Below are positions 27,873 to 36,463 of a stretch of 64,000 bases of DNA, one piece after another. The DNA is from JBCBSZ01 sp039818945. GTDB lineage: Bacteria > Actinomycetota > Acidimicrobiia > Acidimicrobiales > Poriferisodalaceae. Made by a program: the position numbers and the translations under genes. How positions within the stretch are numbered: the first letter of the stretch is position 1; the number at the start of each line of letters is the position of its first letter. The notes beneath the pieces were generated by a model. It was given only the letters and a program-made list of their open reading frames with translations, made no database searches and was not told where the DNA came from. Where the stretch lies: positions 5,305-69,304 of the forward strand of contig JBCBSZ010000021.1 in the NCBI GenBank assembly GCA_039818945.1. The letters are read 5' to 3'.

Positions 27873-28796
27873 TCAGCGCCCGCTCTGGCTGAAGTGCATC
27901 CAGTCCTTGAGCGACCGCCAGTCTCCACCCCAGGGCCACCCGATGTCGGCGAAGGCCTGCACGACGACATCGCCGTCGAGGATCATGCCGGGCAGCACCC
28001 GCTCGCGGTCGACGTAGTCCGACGCCAGCTCGGGGATGACGAGGTCGCCCTTGAGGTAGGGGTTGTGGAACGGGTTGATGTCGACCGCGAGGCCGAAGGC
28101 GTGCATCGACCAGTTCGACGACCCGACCGCCGGTCGGCAGACGAACCCGTTGGTCTCGTTCCAGTCGCCGGTCGGGTGGTCGTCGACCTCCTCGAGGGTC
28201 GTGACCTTCATCTGCTCGATGGGGAACCTCGCGGCGTGGAGCTGCTCGAACACCCCGACCACGTCCTCGGCGACGGAGGCGTGGACGATCATCTCGCCGG
28301 TGTGGTGCTCGCCGTCGAAGCCCCAGTGGCTCATCGTGAGGTAGCTGAGCTCCTCGACCGTCACCGGGCACTCCGGCACCCACGAGGACCGGGCGAGCAC
28401 GTCGTCGGGGACGGGCTGGATCGTCGCGGCGTAGGTGTCGTCGGGCGGCGGCGCGAGGAGCGGCAGCGTCTCGAGGCGGCGGTCGGACAACTCGGGTGGT
28501 GTGGGCTGGACCTCGCCGTGGTCGTCCGGGCGGAGCGGGAGGAGGCGGGTGCCGAGCCAGTCCGGCCGTGCGAACGGTGACGGCTCCGTCGTCGTGGTCG
28601 TCGGCGTCGTCGTGGTCGTCGGCGTCGTGGTGGTGGTCGTCGTGGTGGTCGTCGGTGCCGCGGTGGTCGGCGGCGGGATCGTCACGGCGGTGGTGGCGCT
28701 CGTCGCCGGTGGGTCTGCGGTCGCGACCTCGGCCGGCGTCGACGAGCTGCAGGCGGTGAGGACCGCCACCGACACGATCGCCGCCCACCGCCTCAC
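27873..28796 (-). CDS. M15-family D-Ala-D-Ala carboxypeptidase-like lipoprotein
   Basis: 307 residues. A lipoprotein signal (lipobox LTAC, Cys16) is followed by a long threonine-only/proline linker (about 38-72). The peptidase domain shows the zinc-site pattern SMHAFGLAVDINPFHNPY and a terminal KDWMHFSQSG His, as in VanY/M15C peptidoglycan peptidases. It probably trims cell-wall peptides outside the membrane. GTG start, with TACGGT seven nt upstream, suggests a leaderless transcript. Confidence 0.88.
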   Translation of the reverse strand: MRRWAAIVSVAVLTACSSSTPAEVATADPPATSATTAVTIPPPTTAAPTTTTTTTTTTPTTTTTPTTTTTEPSPFARPDWLGTRLLPLRPDDHGEVQPTPPELSDRRLETLPLLAPPPDDTYAATIQPVPDDVLARSSWVPECPVTVEELSYLTMSHWGFDGEHHTGEMIVHASVAEDVVGVFEQLHAARFPIEQMKVTTLEEVDDHPTGDWNETNGFVCRPAVGSSNWSMHAFGLAVDINPFHNPYLKGDLVIPELASDYVDRERVLPGMILDGDVVVQAFADIGWPWGGDWRSLKDWMHFSQSGR

Positions 28797-28803
28797 GGCG
28801 CCG

Positions 28804-28854
28804 ACCGTAGTGGCCGACCGGGCGCCGATGGCCGCGGCCGGGTGCCCCTAGAGT
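28804..28854. promoter_or_regulatory. Divergent leaderless promoters (M15 peptidase / acyl-CoA dehydrogenase)
   Basis: On the minus strand TACGGT (28809-28804) ends seven nt before the peptidase GTG. On the plus strand TAGAGT (28849-28854) ends six nt before the dehydrogenase ATG. Neither start has a ribosome site. Confidence 0.55.
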
Positions 28855-28860
28855 CCGGCC

Positions 28861-30018
28861 ATGGAGTTCGGGCCCGACGAGGACCTGGAGCTGATCGCGG
28901 AGGCCGTGGCCGCGGTGTGCGATCGCTTCGACGACGAGTACTGGTCGGCCTGCGACCGCGAGCACCGGTTCCCGTGGGAGTTCTACGACCTGCTCGCCGA
29001 GGGCGGGTGGATCGGGATCGCCATCCCCGAGCGGTACGGCGGGGGTGGGCGCGGCATCACCGAGGCGGCGGTCGTGCTGCACACGATCGCGGCGAGCGGC
29101 GCGGCCATGAACGGCTGCTCCGCCGTGCACCTCACGATCTTCGGGCTCAACCCGGTGGTCGTGTTCGGCAACGAGCGCCTGAAGGAGACGTTCCTGCCGC
29201 CCGCCGCTCGGGGCGCGCTCCACGTGGCGTTCGGCGTGACCGAGCCGGACGCCGGCACCGACACCTCGCGGATCACCACCCGGGCGGTGCGCGACGGCGA
29301 CGGCTGGCGGATCCGGGGCCGCAAGATCTGGACCACCAAGGCCCTGGAGTCCGAGCACGTGCTGCTCCTCGCCCGCACCGGCGAAGCGGAGCGGGGCTTC
29401 GACGGACTGAGCCTCTTCCTCGCCGATCTCGATCCCGACCACGTCGACATCCGGCCGATCCCGAAGCTCGGCCGCAACGCCGTCGCCTCGTGCGAGGTGG
29501 CCTACGACGACCTCCCGGTGGAGGGGTGGCGTCTCGTCGGCCAGGAGGGCCAGGGGTTCCGCCACATCCTCCACGGCCTCAACCCCGAGCGGATCCTCCT
29601 CGCCGCGGAGGCGATCGGCATCGGCGAGGTCGCGCTGCGTCGGGCGACCGCCTACGCATGCGAGCGCGAGGTGTTCGGCCGGCCGATCGGCGCCAACCAG
29701 GCGATCAGCCACCCGCTGGCGGACGCGCGCATCCAGCTGCGCGCGGCCTGGCTCCAGATGCGCGAGGCCGCCTGGCGCTACGACCACGGCCTCGACTGCG
29801 GCGCCGAGGCCAACTCGGCGAAGTACCTCGCGGCCGAGGCCTCCTTCCAGGCCGCGGACCGGGCGGTCCAGACCCACGGCGGCATGGGGTACGCCGTCGA
29901 GTACCACGTCGAGCGGTTCTGGCGGGAGGCTCGGCTGCAGCGGCTCGCGCCGGTCAGCCAGGAGATGACCCTGAACTACGTCGCCCAGCAGGTCCTGGGA
30001 CTGCCCCGCTCCTACTGA
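28861..30018 (+). CDS. Acyl-CoA dehydrogenase
   Basis: 385 residues, full length. FAD and substrate blocks are FGVTEPDAGTDTSRI, KIWTTKALESEHVLL, EREVFGRPIGANQAISHPLAD and VQTHGGMGYAVEYHVER. The C-terminus APVSQEMTLNYVAQQVLGLPRSY carries the likely active-site Glu. It performs the first FAD-dependent step of beta-oxidation or branched acyl-CoA breakdown; chain specificity cannot be read. TAGAGT six nt before the ATG indicates leaderless transcription. The ABC exporter genes follow after 22 bp. Confidence 0.93.
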   Translation: MEFGPDEDLELIAEAVAAVCDRFDDEYWSACDREHRFPWEFYDLLAEGGWIGIAIPERYGGGGRGITEAAVVLHTIAASGAAMNGCSAVHLTIFGLNPVVVFGNERLKETFLPPAARGALHVAFGVTEPDAGTDTSRITTRAVRDGDGWRIRGRKIWTTKALESEHVLLLARTGEAERGFDGLSLFLADLDPDHVDIRPIPKLGRNAVASCEVAYDDLPVEGWRLVGQEGQGFRHILHGLNPERILLAAEAIGIGEVALRRATAYACEREVFGRPIGANQAISHPLADARIQLRAAWLQMREAAWRYDHGLDCGAEANSAKYLAAEASFQAADRAVQTHGGMGYAVEYHVERFWREARLQRLAPVSQEMTLNYVAQQVLGLPRSY

Positions 30019-30040
30019 GCTGGGTCCGAGGAGGATGCCG

Positions 30041-30946
30041 ATGCCGACCGCGGCCATCACGACCAGCGGCCTCACCTACGAGTACGCACCCGGGGTCGGT
30101 GCGGTCGACGTGGACCTCGACGTCCCGGCGGCCGCCGTGTACGGCTTCCTCGGCCCGAACGGTGCCGGGAAGTCGACGACGATCCGCATGCTCGTCGGCA
30201 TGATCCGACCGCAGCGCGGGGCCGTCTCCGTGCTCGGCCTCGATCCGTGGACCGACGGGCCGGCGCTGCGGGCGCGGATCGGGGTGCTGGCGTCGGACCA
30301 GCCGGCGCCGCGCCACCACGACGGCGACTCGCTGCTCCGGTTGGTGGCCCGCCTGCGCGACCGGCCCGACGCGGTCGAGCGGGGTCGGGCGCTGGCGGAC
30401 CGCCTCCGACTCGACCTCACCAAGCCCGGCCACGAGCTGTCGCTCGGCAACCGCCAGAAGCTGGGGCTGGTCACCGCGCTGGCCCACGAACCCGAGCTCG
30501 TGATCCTCGACGAGCCGACGAGTGGGCTCGACCCCCTGCTGCAGCGCGACATCGAGTCGCTCTTCCGTGAGCTCGCGGCGGAGGGCCGGACGGTGTTGTT
30601 GTCGTCGCACTCGTTGCCCGAGGTCGAACGGGTCGCCGATCACATCGGTTTCATCCGGGGTGCCCGGCTCGTCGAGCAGGCGCCGCTCGCCCGACTCGCC
30701 GAGCGCGCGGTCCGGCGGGTCGAGCTCCGCTTCGACCGATCGATCGGCCGGGAGGCGTTCGACGGCGTCGACGGTGTCGATGCCGTCGACCACCGCGACG
30801 ACGGTCGGGAGCTGTCGGTCGCCTTCCACGGTCCGGTGGCGTCGGTGCTGCGACGGGCCGGTGAGCTCGGCGCGCTCGCCATCGAGGCCAGGGGCGTCGA
30901 CCTGGAGGAGACGTTCTTCGCCCTCTACCGCGAGGAGTCGGCGTGA
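30041..30946 (+). CDS. ABC-2-type exporter ATP-binding protein
   Basis: 301 residues. Walker A GPNGAGKST, signature LSLGNRQKL, Walker B LVILDEPTSGLDP and H-loop SSHS are intact. A C-terminal regulatory-like region of about 80 residues is typical of CcmA/NatA-type exporters. ATG at 30041 is chosen because GAGGAGG stands at the right distance; the ATG at 30035 would abut it. It is coupled to the permease by GTGA. Confidence 0.92.
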   Translation: MPTAAITTSGLTYEYAPGVGAVDVDLDVPAAAVYGFLGPNGAGKSTTIRMLVGMIRPQRGAVSVLGLDPWTDGPALRARIGVLASDQPAPRHHDGDSLLRLVARLRDRPDAVERGRALADRLRLDLTKPGHELSLGNRQKLGLVTALAHEPELVILDEPTSGLDPLLQRDIESLFRELAAEGRTVLLSSHSLPEVERVADHIGFIRGARLVEQAPLARLAERAVRRVELRFDRSIGREAFDGVDGVDAVDHRDDGRELSVAFHGPVASVLRRAGELGALAIEARGVDLEETFFALYREESA

Positions 30947-31725
30947 ACGTGCTCGCCCTCGATCACCTCCTCGCCCGCCGGGTCGTCGTCATCGGCACGA
31001 CGGTGGCCCTCGTCGGGCTCGCCCTGATGTATCTCGCGCTGTTCCCGAGCCTCGAGGACCAGCTGTCCTCGTTCTCCGAGGATCTGCCCGACTCGATCAC
31101 CGCGTTCATCGGCGACGCGGACTTCGCGACGGCGAACGGCTACCTGCGCAGCCAGGTGTACAGCCTCGTGTCGCCGCTGCTGCTCTGCGGGGTCGCGATC
31201 GCCGCCGGCGCCGGGCTCGCCCGGTCCGAGCGGGACCAGACGTTGACCGGGGTCGTCGTCACGCCGGTGCGGCGGCGCGACATCGTCGGCTCCTGGCTGC
31301 TCGTGGTCGTCGTGATCGCCGCCATCGGGTCGGCCGCCGTCATCCTCGGCGCGACGCTCGGGGGCCCGATCGCCGGGACCGACGTCGGCCTCGGACGGGT
31401 CGTCCTCGCCACGTCGTCGCTCTTCGCGCTCGTCGTCTTGTCGGGGGCGACGGCGGTGGCGGTCTCGTCGACGTCGGGCTCGCCGGGGGCGGCGCTCGGC
31501 GCGGCCTGGGGTCTCGTCGGCATCTCGTTCCTCGCCACGTCGGTGTCGAACCTCGTCGACGCGCTGTCGTGGCTCGAGGCGATCTCGCCGTGGAGCTGGT
31601 ACGGCACGGGGGAGGCGCTCGAGCGCGACTTCGACACGCTCGGCCTGGTGCTCCTGCTCGTCGCCGCCACCGCCGTCGGGGCCGTCGCGGTGGCGGCCTT
31701 CGAGCGACGGGACCTCAACCTCTGA
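30943..31725 (+). CDS. ABC-2-type exporter permease
   Basis: 260 residues with six hydrophobic helices and a first large outer loop (LEDQLSSFSEDLPDSITAFIGDADF), as in NatB/bacitracin-type exporters. The GTG start overlaps the ATPase stop. It forms the membrane part of an exporter whose cargo is unknown. Confidence 0.88.
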   Translation: MNVLALDHLLARRVVVIGTTVALVGLALMYLALFPSLEDQLSSFSEDLPDSITAFIGDADFATANGYLRSQVYSLVSPLLLCGVAIAAGAGLARSERDQTLTGVVVTPVRRRDIVGSWLLVVVVIAAIGSAAVILGATLGGPIAGTDVGLGRVVLATSSLFALVVLSGATAVAVSSTSGSPGAALGAAWGLVGISFLATSVSNLVDALSWLEAISPWSWYGTGEALERDFDTLGLVLLLVAATAVGAVAVAAFERRDLNL

Positions 31726-31773
31726 CACGACGGTGTGCGGTCGGGGTGTGCCGTCGGCGCAGCCCGGACTTCC

Positions 31774-31779
31774 TACACT
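31774..31779 (+). promoter_or_regulatory. Possible minus-10 box for the YeiH-like gene
   Basis: TACACT lies 39 nt upstream of the ATG. No clear -35 or ribosome site accompanies it. Confidence 0.3.
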
Positions 31780-31818
31780 CGCGCTCCTGCCCTCATACGC
31801 CCGCCGCCGAACCCGCCG

Positions 31819-32841
31819 ATGATCGACGCCGCGCCGACGCTCGCCGACCGGGCGAGGGCCACCGCCGCCAGCCTCGGTCCGGGGCTGGTCCTCGTCGCCG
31901 GTCTCGTCGTCGTCGCCCGGCTGCTCAACGAGGTGGCGTCGACGGTGTCGGCGCTGGTCTTCGCCGTGATCCTCGGCGCCGTCCTCGCCAACACCGTGGG
32001 CGTCCACCCCAGCCTCGAACCGGGCCTCAAGTTCGCGGCCAAGCGGCTGCTCCGGGTCGGGATCGTGCTCCTCGGATTCCGCCTGAGCCTCGGCGACGTC
32101 GCCGATCTCGGTGGCACGGGGCTCGCCATCGTGGCGGTCACCGTGCTCGTCACGTTCGTCGGCACTCAGTGGATGGGGCGGCGACTGGGCCTCAGCGAGG
32201 ACCTGTCGCTGCTCGTCGCCACCGGCTTCTCGATCTGTGGCGCGTCCGCCGTCGCGGCGATGGAACCGATGACCGACGCCGAGGAGGAAGAGGTCGCGGC
32301 GGCCATCGGTCTCGTCACGGTCTTCGGCACGCTGTCGATCATCACGCTCCCGCTGATCGGCTCGGCGATCGGGCTCGACGACCCCGACTTCGGCTCGTGG
32401 GTCGGAGCGGCGACGCACGACGTCGCGCAGGTGGTCGCCGCCGCGTCGACCGCCGGCACGGTCGCGGTGTCGGCCGCCATCGTGGTGAAGCTGACCCGTG
32501 TCGTCCTCCTCGCCCCGATGGTGGCCTTCGTCAGCTGGCGTCGCCGGGCGACCGTCGAGATCGAGCCCGGCGGCTCCCGGCCCCCGCTGCTCCCGCTCTT
32601 CGTCGCCGGGTTCCTCGCCGCGGTCGCCGTCCGCACCACCGAGGTGCTGTCGGTCGACACGCTCTCCACGATCAAGGACGCGGAGAGCATCCTGCTGACG
32701 GCCGCGATGGTCGGCCTCGGCTCCGGCGTCCGCATCGCGAAGCTGAGGGGCCTCGGGCCCAAGCCGGTCGTGCTCGGCCTGCTGTCGTGGGTGGTCGTTG
32801 CGGGGATCTCGCTGGTCGGCGTGCTGCTCACCTCGGGGTGA
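31819..32841 (+). CDS. YeiH/UPF0324-family membrane exporter
   Basis: 340 residues with about ten helices. Family signatures are LLRVGIVLLGFRLSLGDV, TGFSICGASAVAAMEPM, GAATHDVAQVVAA and GLGSGVRIAKLRGLGPKPV. Members are annotated as putative sulfate exporters; the cargo is not well proven. It stands alone on the plus strand after the ABC-2 pair and converges with the WS/DGAT-like gene 7 bp away. Confidence 0.9.
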   Translation: MIDAAPTLADRARATAASLGPGLVLVAGLVVVARLLNEVASTVSALVFAVILGAVLANTVGVHPSLEPGLKFAAKRLLRVGIVLLGFRLSLGDVADLGGTGLAIVAVTVLVTFVGTQWMGRRLGLSEDLSLLVATGFSICGASAVAAMEPMTDAEEEEVAAAIGLVTVFGTLSIITLPLIGSAIGLDDPDFGSWVGAATHDVAQVVAAASTAGTVAVSAAIVVKLTRVVLLAPMVAFVSWRRRATVEIEPGGSRPPLLPLFVAGFLAAVAVRTTEVLSVDTLSTIKDAESILLTAAMVGLGSGVRIAKLRGLGPKPVVLGLLSWVVVAGISLVGVLLTSG

Positions 32842-32848
32842 GGCGCCG

Positions 32849-34306
32849 TCAGGCCGAGGCGCCCCTCGTCGCCGGTGCGGCGGGGACGGTCCGCTCGAGG
32901 ATGGTCAGCTCCTCGGGGATGCGGGCGGCGAGCTGATCGAGGTCGGGGACCAGGTCGCGGTCGGCGACGAGGCTCAGGCACAGGCGATCGCCCACCGACA
33001 TCGCACCGATGTGCAGGCCGACGCCGTCGACCACCCCGAGCACGGGGTGGATCGCCTCGACCCGAGCCCCGAGCGCGTAGTGCGGGTCGGTGGGACCCGG
33101 CACCGACGTGATGACGGTGTTGAACGGCGGCAGGAGGCGGTCGGCCAGCGGGCTGCGCTCCAACAGCCGGGAGGCGATCATGCCGAGGATCGGCGTGCCG
33201 CCGCCGATGCCCTGGATCTCCGCGGCGGGCATCGCTCCGTGGCGCACCACCGCCTCGCCGATCTCGGCGTGGATCGCGGCGAGGCGCTCGTCGGGGCGGC
33301 GGCGATGTGTTTGCAGGCTCACGACGACACCGGCGAGGCCGTCGACCGCGTCGGGGTCGGTGACCGACAGCGGCACGAGCGCCTTGAGCGGCTCCTTGGG
33401 GAGCTCGTCGTGCTCGAGCAGCCACCAGCGCAGCGCGCCGGAGCACAGCGTCGTCAGCACGTCGACGGTGCTCACGCCGGCCCGGTGTCGCAGGTGCGCG
33501 ATGCGGTCGAGCTCGAGCACGACCGGTGCCCAGCGGCGGTGCGAGCCGACGCGGTGGTTGAAGGAGGTGCGCGGGGTGACCGTCTCGTCGTTCGGCACGA
33601 CGATCGAGCGTTGCGTCCGCTGGTTCAGCAGGGCGAGCGCCGGGTTCACGAGGGCTCGCACACCGGGCACGCTGGTCAGCCGCGACGGGATGGCGATCAT
33701 GGAGCGAGCCGGATCGAGCATCGTGTTGCGCCAGGTGGTGCAGACGAGCTGGAACGTCGACGGGCCGGGCCGGGCCTTCCAGGTGAGCGCGTCGAGCTCG
33801 CCGGCCTCCTGGCTGTGCAGCGTGCCCGACGGCCCGAGCAACCCGGCCGCGATCTCGGCGCCGCCCGCGGAGCCGATGGCCGCGAGGTGGACCTTGGACA
33901 GCAGGGCGAGCCGCCCGTCGGCCAGGCCGGAGATGAGGTACAGCTCCCAGAGCGGCCGATGCCGATCGAGCGGCCGGTCGTGGATGCGGGCGACGAGCTG
34001 GGCCAGCGACGTCGGGTCGTCGGGATCCGGGACGGCGATGTAGCGGAGGTGGTAGTTGAGGTCGAAGCCGGGGTCGTCGCGCCACCACGGGCGATCGAGG
34101 CCGAAGGGGATCTCGACCAGGCACTGGCGGAGCAGCGGCAAGCCGTCGAGGCGGGCCGCCACCTCGGCGGTGAGCAGCTGCCCGGTGATCGGCTGGGGTG
34201 CGTCGGTCGGGTCGAGGACGATGAGCGTCGAGGTGTGGCCGAGGGCCGAGGGGGTCTCGACCGCGAGGAGGCGCGACTCGCCGCTGCGCAGCTGCCGGGT
34301 GGTCAT
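32849..34306 (-). CDS. WS/DGAT-like acyltransferase with degenerate catalytic motif
   Basis: 485 residues, the normal length. Overall sequence (DPGFDLNYHLRYIAVPDPDD, RPLWELYLISGLADGRLAL, FNTVITSVPGPTDPHYALGA, GVVDGVGLHIGAMSVGDRL) is that of wax-ester synthase/diacylglycerol acyltransferases. The family's HHxxxDG motif reads H140-L-A-A-I-G-S: the second histidine is Leu141 and DG is Gly145-Ser146. It is therefore probably inactive in the classic reaction or has a changed function. The ATG overlaps the stop of the alpha/beta hydrolase (ATGA), so they form one unit. Confidence 0.85.
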   Translation of the reverse strand: MTTRQLRSGESRLLAVETPSALGHTSTLIVLDPTDAPQPITGQLLTAEVAARLDGLPLLRQCLVEIPFGLDRPWWRDDPGFDLNYHLRYIAVPDPDDPTSLAQLVARIHDRPLDRHRPLWELYLISGLADGRLALLSKVHLAAIGSAGGAEIAAGLLGPSGTLHSQEAGELDALTWKARPGPSTFQLVCTTWRNTMLDPARSMIAIPSRLTSVPGVRALVNPALALLNQRTQRSIVVPNDETVTPRTSFNHRVGSHRRWAPVVLELDRIAHLRHRAGVSTVDVLTTLCSGALRWWLLEHDELPKEPLKALVPLSVTDPDAVDGLAGVVVSLQTHRRRPDERLAAIHAEIGEAVVRHGAMPAAEIQGIGGGTPILGMIASRLLERSPLADRLLPPFNTVITSVPGPTDPHYALGARVEAIHPVLGVVDGVGLHIGAMSVGDRLCLSLVADRDLVPDLDQLAARIPEELTILERTVPAAPATRGASA

Positions 34307-35055
34307 GCGGACTCGACCTCGATCTTCGACGGGAAGAGGCAGCGCAGACGTGCCGGCGGCTCGAACGGCTGCCACTCCTCGCCGTCGACCCAGGCGAGCC
34401 GGTCGGCGACGGTCCAGACGACGGTGGGGTTGTGCGCGAGGCCGATGTGGGCCCCCCTGACCTCGACGTTCTCGGCGAACGGGCCCTCGGGCTGCTGGCA
34501 CGACGTCGCAGCGACGATCCCGTCGCCCCGGGAGAAGATGGCCGTGGACGGGACCGGGACGTGGGTGAGGTCGTGGGTGTGGCGACCTCGCTGCAGCCCG
34601 GCCATCTGGGCGACGATCCGGACCGCGTCGCTCAGGTTGGCCTCGGGGTCCTCGACCCGGATCGGGCTGCCCATGGAGATGACCTGGCGCACGTCGTGGG
34701 GCCGGTAGAGGGCGATGAGTCGGCTCATGATCCCACCCAGCGACCAGCCGACGAGATCGATCGGGCCGTCGTTGCGGTCGACCAGCTCGTCGACGCGGCG
34801 CATCAGCATGCGCACCGTGTTGTCGTCGGGACCGATGTTGGCGCCGAGGCCCCAACCGGACGGCCGGTGTCCGAGGGCTCGCAGGGCCGCTCGGAGCGGC
34901 GCCGTGGTGAGGTCGCCGACCGTGAAGCCCGGGATCACGAGGACCCGACGACCACGGCCGCGCGGTGCCGTCGCGAGCCACGGCGAGGTCGCCATGAACG
35001 CGCCGAGCTCGGGGACCGCCGACAACTCGTAGAACAGTGGTGCCGGTCTGGGCAT
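34303..35055 (-). CDS. Alpha/beta hydrolase (lipase/esterase-like)
   Basis: 250 residues. The oxyanion region is VLVIPGFTVGD, the nucleophile elbow GWSLGG (Ser105), a probable acid is D178 (FSRGDGIV) and a probable catalytic His is H203 or H208 (GAHIGLAHNP). No signal peptide. ATG at 35055 has GGGAGGAG eight bases upstream; the more distal ATG at 35094 has none. Coupled to the WS/DGAT-like gene, it may hydrolyse neutral lipid or acyl esters. Confidence 0.87.
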   Translation of the reverse strand: MPRPAPLFYELSAVPELGAFMATSPWLATAPRGRGRRVLVIPGFTVGDLTTAPLRAALRALGHRPSGWGLGANIGPDDNTVRMLMRRVDELVDRNDGPIDLVGWSLGGIMSRLIALYRPHDVRQVISMGSPIRVEDPEANLSDAVRIVAQMAGLQRGRHTHDLTHVPVPSTAIFSRGDGIVAATSCQQPEGPFAENVEVRGAHIGLAHNPTVVWTVADRLAWVDGEEWQPFEPPARLRCLFPSKIEVESA

Positions 35056-35103
35056 GTGGTCCGGCTCCTCCCGCTCGATGAACCCATTGATCATGTCGGC
35101 AAA

Positions 35104-35144
35104 TGGTGCGCGTGCACCAGTTTGCACGATGGTCTGACCAGACC
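35104..35144. promoter_or_regulatory. Divergent operator region with FadR-type palindrome
   Basis: TGGTGC-GCGT-GCACCA (35104-35119) is a 6+4+6 inverted repeat. Ten bp on, TGGTC-T-GACCA (35130-35140) is a perfect 11-bp palindrome identical in form to the core of the GntR/FadR consensus TGGTCNGACCA. The latter extends as GGTCT-GACC-AGACC. Both lie between the lipid hydrolase operon and the decarboxylase. Confidence 0.6.
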
Positions 35145-35207
35145 GGCGACAGGTGGCGGTCACCCAGGGCGTTGAGCGCAGCGCCACCGGCCGACCAACA
35201 TGGCGTG

Positions 35208-36461
35208 ATGCAGCTCCCCGAGCACGGCCGCCCCGTCGACGACGTCATCGCCGACCTGACCGCCAAACGGGGCGACGACCTCCGGTGGGAGGACGGCCGG
35301 ACCTTCGGCATGGTCTACGACGGCGGGCCCGGCGTGCACGAGGCAGCGGAGCGCGCCGCGGCGCTCTACCTGCACGAGAACGCCCTCAACACCCAGGCCT
35401 TCCCGTCGTTGCGTCAGATCCAGTCCGAGGTGGTGGCCTGGACGGCGGGGCTGCTCCACGGCCCCGAGGCGGCCGCCGGCTTCCTCACCAGCGGCGGCAC
35501 CGAGTCGATCCTCTGCGCCGTCAAGGCGGCCAGGGAGCGGGGTCGCGCCGAACGGGGCATCGACGAGCCGGAGATCGTGCTCGCGTCGAGCGCCCACGCC
35601 GCGTTCCACAAGGCGGCCCATCTGTTCGGGCTGACGGTGCGGCGGGTCCCGGTCCTCGACGACTGGACCGCCGACGTCGAGGCGATGGCCGCCGAGGTGG
35701 GGGAGCGGACCGTGCTCGTCGTCGGCTCGGCACCGCAGTACCCGCAGGGCGTCGTCGACCCGATCCCCGACATCGCCGCCCTCGCCTCGTCGGTCGGCGC
35801 GAGCTGCCACGTCGACGCGTGCATGGGCGGCTTCGTGCTGCCCTTCGCGGAGCAGCTCGGCGTCGAGGTGCCCGAGTGGGACTTCCGCGTCGACGGGGTG
35901 ACGACGATCTCGGCCGACATCCACAAGCTCGGGTACGCACCGAAGGGCGTGTCGGTGATCCTGCACCGCACCAAGGAGCTGCGGCGCTACCAGACGTTCG
36001 TCTTCGACGACTGGCTCGGCGGCTTCTACGCCTCGCCGAACCTGCAGGGCACCCGGTCCGGACTGCCCATGGCGGCGGCCTGGGCGGTGATGCAGCACCT
36101 CGGCGTCGAGGGCTACCGCGAGCTCACCCGGACCACGCTCGACCACGCCGACCGGATGCGCGCTGCGGTGGCCGAGCTCGACGGCATCCGGGTGCTGGGC
36201 GACGGTCGCCTCCACCTCGTCGCCGTCGCGTCCGACCCCGAGGCGACCCAACCCGTCGACGCGTTCGCGCTCGGCGACGCGCTGCTCGAGCGCGGCTGGT
36301 ACCACGACCGTCAGGGGCCGCCCGACTCGCTGCACTCGACCGTGTCGAACACCAACACGGGGGCGATCGACGCCTACCTCGAGGACCTCGCGGCCTGCGT
36401 CGAGCAGGTCGGGGCGGCGACCACCGACGATCGCTCCACCACCTACGCCACCCTCGAGTAG
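35208..36461 (+). CDS. PLP-dependent decarboxylase/lyase, sphingosine-1-phosphate-lyase-like
   Basis: 417 residues of the group II decarboxylase fold. FPSLRQIQSEVVAWTAGLLH and TSGGTESILCAVKAARE are very close in style to S1P lyases and glutamate decarboxylases. The PLP lysine is K240 (ADIHKLGYAPKG) and the cofactor Asp is in HVDACMGGF. Bacterial relatives cleave phosphorylated long-chain bases or decarboxylate amino acids; the substrate is uncertain. No membrane helix is present. It converges with the BadH-like gene, 2 bp apart. Confidence 0.87.
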   Translation: MQLPEHGRPVDDVIADLTAKRGDDLRWEDGRTFGMVYDGGPGVHEAAERAAALYLHENALNTQAFPSLRQIQSEVVAWTAGLLHGPEAAAGFLTSGGTESILCAVKAARERGRAERGIDEPEIVLASSAHAAFHKAAHLFGLTVRRVPVLDDWTADVEAMAAEVGERTVLVVGSAPQYPQGVVDPIPDIAALASSVGASCHVDACMGGFVLPFAEQLGVEVPEWDFRVDGVTTISADIHKLGYAPKGVSVILHRTKELRRYQTFVFDDWLGGFYASPNLQGTRSGLPMAAAWAVMQHLGVEGYRELTRTTLDHADRMRAAVAELDGIRVLGDGRLHLVAVASDPEATQPVDAFALGDALLERGWYHDRQGPPDSLHSTVSNTNTGAIDAYLEDLAACVEQVGAATTDDRSTTYATLE

Positions 36462-36463
36462 GG

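Noticed and set aside
28560..28700. Threonine-codon run as a microsatellite or recombination site
   Set aside because: It encodes the ordinary Thr/Pro linker of a lipoprotein and the codons alternate, so it is explained by protein composition.
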